NCBI GenBank assembly: GCA_016869695.1
Contig: VGDN01000047.1
Coordinates: forward strand, 1-8,105
Source of the DNA: Alphaproteobacteria bacterium
GTDB taxonomy: Bacteria > Pseudomonadota > Alphaproteobacteria > Rickettsiales > UBA1997
DNA: 8,105 nt
Direction of reading: 5' to 3'
The position numbers and the translations under genes are program-made. How positions within the stretch are numbered: the stretch's first letter is position 1; each line of letters begins with the position of its first letter. Of this stretch, positions 6,247 to 8,105 are shown piece after piece. The notes under the pieces were generated by a model. The model did no database searches and was not told where the DNA came from. It saw only the letters and a program-made list of their open reading frames with translations.

Positions 6247-6313
6247 AGATTTTCTTACGCATTTGAGACAAGATTTTAACTAGGTTTTTTTAAGACCTCA
6301 CCTTGCTTTAGGC

Positions 6314-6358
6314 AAAAAAAAGACGTTGGTTTCGACAAGCTCAACCAACGTCTTTTTT
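6314..6358 (-). terminator. Rho-independent terminator of the rsmG-ald unit (bidirectional shape)
   Basis: GACGTTGGTT (6322-6331) pairs perfectly with AACCAACGTC (6343-6352) around an 11-base loop. The stem is bounded by eight A on the left and six T on the right. Read on the minus strand it is a GC-containing stem followed by a run of eight T, beginning nine bases past the ald stop codon. The A/T flanks mean it would also work for plus-strand transcripts. The loop and inner stem read TTGAGCTTGTCGAA on the minus strand, a sequence I remember as a common dispersed repeat core in many bacteria. Confidence 0.9.
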
Positions 6359-6367
6359 GCGTCAAAA

Positions 6368-7480
6368 CTAAACTAGTTTTTCAGCTTCAAAATATTTGTG
6401 ACCCAAAGCTTCAGCAACTGCTTTGTAAGTCACTTTGCCGTCGATCACGTTAAGACCAGCAAGCAAGTGTTTATCTTCACGAAGAGCTTTTTCGTAACCT
6501 TTATTCGCTAGCGCCAAAGAGAAAGGCAAAGTCGAATTTTCCAAAGCTTGAGTTGAAGTGCGAGCAACCGCGCCAGGCATGTTAGTCACGCAGTAGTGCA
6601 CAACTCCATCTTGAATGTAAGTTGGATTTGAGTGCGAAGTTGGTTTTGAAGTCTCGAAGCAACCGCCTTGATCGATCGAGATATCAACCATTACCGCGCC
6701 TTTCTTCATTTTTTTAACCATTTTGGAAGTGACGAGTTTTGGAGCTGCAGCACCAGGAATCAAAACCGCACCGACTACAACGTCAGATTCAAGAACGCTT
6801 TTTTCAATGTTGTCGCTTGAAGCGTAAAGAACTGTCGCCGAGTTACCGAAGATATCGCACAAGTAACGGATACGAGGAAGTGATTTATCCAAAATCACAA
6901 CTTCAGCGCCCATTCCAATTGCAACTTTCGCTGCGTTAGTTCCAGAAACGCCACCGCCAAGAACAGTAACTTTTGCGCGCGCAACGCCAGGAACGCCACC
7001 AAGAAGAACACCGCGTCCGCCGTTAGCTTTTTGCAAAGCGATCGCGCCAGCCTGGATCGAAAGTTTTCCGGCAACTTCAGACATTGGAGCAAGAAGTGGA
7101 AGTGAACGATCAGCGGCAGTAACAGTTTCAAAGGCGATCGCAACGCAACCGGCTTTCATCAACATTTTAGTCAAATGTGGTTCAGCAGCTAGGTGCAAGT
7201 AAGAGAAGATGATTTGACCTTTGCGGATCATGTCGCACTCAACTTTTTGCGGCTCTTTAACTTTCAAGATCATCGCGGCTTTACCGTAAACATCTTTTGC
7301 AGTTGGCACGATTTTTGCGCCAGCAGCAACATATTGCTCGTCAGCAAAATCAATCGCCGCACCTGCACCTTTTTGCACGATCACTTGATGGCCAGCAGCA
7401 ACTAATTCACGTACTCCCGCTGGTGTCGCACCAACGCGATATTCGTGATCTTTAATTTCTTTAGGGATTCCGATTAGCAT
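6368..7480 (-). CDS. ald: Alanine dehydrogenase
   Basis: Ald catalyses reversible NAD-dependent oxidative deamination of L-alanine to pyruvate and ammonia, linking alanine use to central carbon and nitrogen metabolism in the cytoplasm. The 370 residues match the usual family length and open with MLIGIPKEIKDHEYRVG. Residues known from M. tuberculosis Ald fall at the same numbers: Arg15 and Lys75 (pyruvate binding), catalytic His96 in SYLHLA, the Rossmann loop VLGGGVSG (173-180), Asp198 for the NAD ribose, Asp270 in DISIDQGG, and NMPGAV (300-305) near the active site. No key residue is missing. The start has a strong GGAGG four bases upstream and lies inside the 3' end of rsmG, overlapping it by seven bases, so expression is probably coupled. 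The gene ends at a strong terminator. Pyridine nucleotide transhydrogenase alpha subunit is related but longer and differs at these active-site residues. Confidence 0.98.
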   Translation of the reverse strand: MLIGIPKEIKDHEYRVGATPAGVRELVAAGHQVIVQKGAGAAIDFADEQYVAAGAKIVPTAKDVYGKAAMILKVKEPQKVECDMIRKGQIIFSYLHLAAEPHLTKMLMKAGCVAIAFETVTAADRSLPLLAPMSEVAGKLSIQAGAIALQKANGGRGVLLGGVPGVARAKVTVLGGGVSGTNAAKVAIGMGAEVVILDKSLPRIRYLCDIFGNSATVLYASSDNIEKSVLESDVVVGAVLIPGAAAPKLVTSKMVKKMKKGAVMVDISIDQGGCFETSKPTSHSNPTYIQDGVVHYCVTNMPGAVARTSTQALENSTLPFSLALANKGYEKALREDKHLLAGLNVIDGKVTYKAVAEALGHKYFEAEKLV

Positions 7481-8105
7481 TTTGCCTCCGATTTAATGTT
7501 AGAAACTTTGATGATATTACTCTCAGCTGAAGTCAGGCTTGGTTGTAGCTCATATTCAAACTGAAAATTCTTTTGTGCTTCGATGATTTCTTGCGGCAGA
7601 TTTTTTCCTTTAAGAAAGAGGCAGTAGCCGCCTTTTTTTAGGAATTTTTTAGAATATGTAAGCAAGCCAGGAAGTGGTGCGAGTGCGCGCGAGACGATAC
7701 AATCAAATTCGACTGCCGGCATTTCTTCGAGCTTGGTTTGATGAATAAAAACGCGATTCGGCGAAAATAACTTTGCCTTACGCAGAAAATCCGCCTTACG
7801 GAAAGCCTTCTCGACCAAGTGTATTTCACGTAACCCCAAGATCGATAAAACCATTCCCGGAAATCCAGCGCCGGCGCCGAAGTCAGCAAATTTCGCATTT
7901 TTGTTTGGAATGAAGCGCATGAGTTGCGCAGAGTCGAGAATATGCCGCTCCCAAATATCCAGAATCGTCGATTTGCCGATGAAGTTGAATTGCTGATTTT
8001 CTTGCAAAAGCGCAATGACAAAATCTTCCAGATTCTTTTCCTGAGCTGACTTGAGCTCACAGAATTTTTTGATCTCGCTAACGGCTAAGTTTTTCTTGTA
8101 TTCGA
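7474..8105 (-). CDS. rsmG: 16S rRNA (guanine(527)-N7)-methyltransferase RsmG, 5' end outside window
   Basis: RsmG methylates N7 of G527 in the 530 loop of 16S rRNA with S-adenosylmethionine. The frame is open to the right edge. The 209 residues visible are close to the whole family length (about 207 in E. coli), so only a few N-terminal residues should be missing. A TTG at 8007 is internal, because clear homologous helix continues upstream of it (LEDFVIALLQENQQFNFIG). Visible marks are the helix before the core WERHILDSAQL, the SAM-binding loop DFGAGAGFPG (visible residues 74-83, bases about 7884-7855), HLVEKAFRKADFLR, SRALAPLPGLL and the FLKGK segment. The wording of these blocks is closest, from memory, to alphaproteobacterial RsmG. 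In that group rsmG is usually followed by parA and parB; here ald follows, overlapping by seven bases. Confidence 0.95.
   Translation of the reverse strand, partial: EYKKNLAVSEIKKFCELKSAQEKNLEDFVIALLQENQQFNFIGKSTILDIWERHILDSAQLMRFIPNKNAKFADFGAGAGFPGMVLSILGLREIHLVEKAFRKADFLRKAKLFSPNRVFIHQTKLEEMPAVEFDCIVSRALAPLPGLLTYSKKFLKKGGYCLFLKGKNLPQEIIEAQKNFQFEYELQPSLTSAESNIIKVSNIKSEAKC
7485..7489 (-). promoter_or_regulatory. Ribosome binding site of ald
   Basis: GGAGG on the minus strand, four bases before the ald ATG at 7480 and inside the last codons of rsmG. It is the strongest Shine-Dalgarno in the window and fixes the ald start. It suggests ald can be translated at a level independent of rsmG despite the shared transcript. 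Confidence 0.8.

Noticed and set aside
6135..6367. A small gene or structured RNA in the intergenic stretch upstream of the ankyrin gene
   Set aside because: No frame with a start, ribosome site and plausible peptide was found; the palindrome and terminator account for the visible structure.

Overview
The window reads as a chromosomal segment from an alphaproteobacterium. The two rRNA methyltransferases carry the best lineage signal. RsmG has a segment like alphaproteobacterial RsmG (ILDIWERHILDSAQL, then a GAGAGFPG SAM loop, then RALAPLPGLL). RsmA has KKSLGQNF, ERCL and TPPPKVTSAIVEIIPR-type blocks. This placement rests on remembered family patterns, not on a search. The DNA looks moderately AT-rich. 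A large ankyrin-repeat protein next to housekeeping genes is compatible with, but does not prove, a host-associated or intracellular lifestyle.

Every supported gene lies on the minus strand, so transcription runs from high to low coordinates. From the right edge: rsmG (5' end outside the window) overlaps ald (alanine dehydrogenase) by 7 bases, and this unit ends at a strong hairpin terminator near 6314-6358. A 233-base intergenic stretch follows (6135-6367), holding the terminator, a perfect 28-bp palindrome and a weak promoter candidate. Next is a 1039-residue ankyrin-repeat protein whose long N-terminal half matches no domain I recognise. Five bases separate it from rsmA (ksgA), so the two are probably co-transcribed.

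The 3' end of rsmA runs into an element of degenerate 7-base repeats (2128-2230) with a long inverted repeat. The element supplies the last 12 or so codons and the stop codon of rsmA, and possibly the -35 box of the next operon. That operon is tightly packed: an LPP20-like lipoprotein (198 aa), a 53-residue small lipoprotein, a second larger LPP20-like secreted or lipid-anchored protein (326 aa), and a partial gene that leaves the window at base 1. The first three overlap one another, which points to coupled translation of an envelope-associated set of proteins. The fourth has an arginine-rich N-terminus lacking acidic residues, and an HPTE motif faintly like phosphoenolpyruvate carboxylase.

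The least-described parts are the four-gene lipoprotein operon with its tiny middle gene, the ankyrin-rsmA pairing, and the heptamer repeat that has become part of rsmA. I see no tRNA or rRNA gene, CRISPR array, transposase or phage gene.
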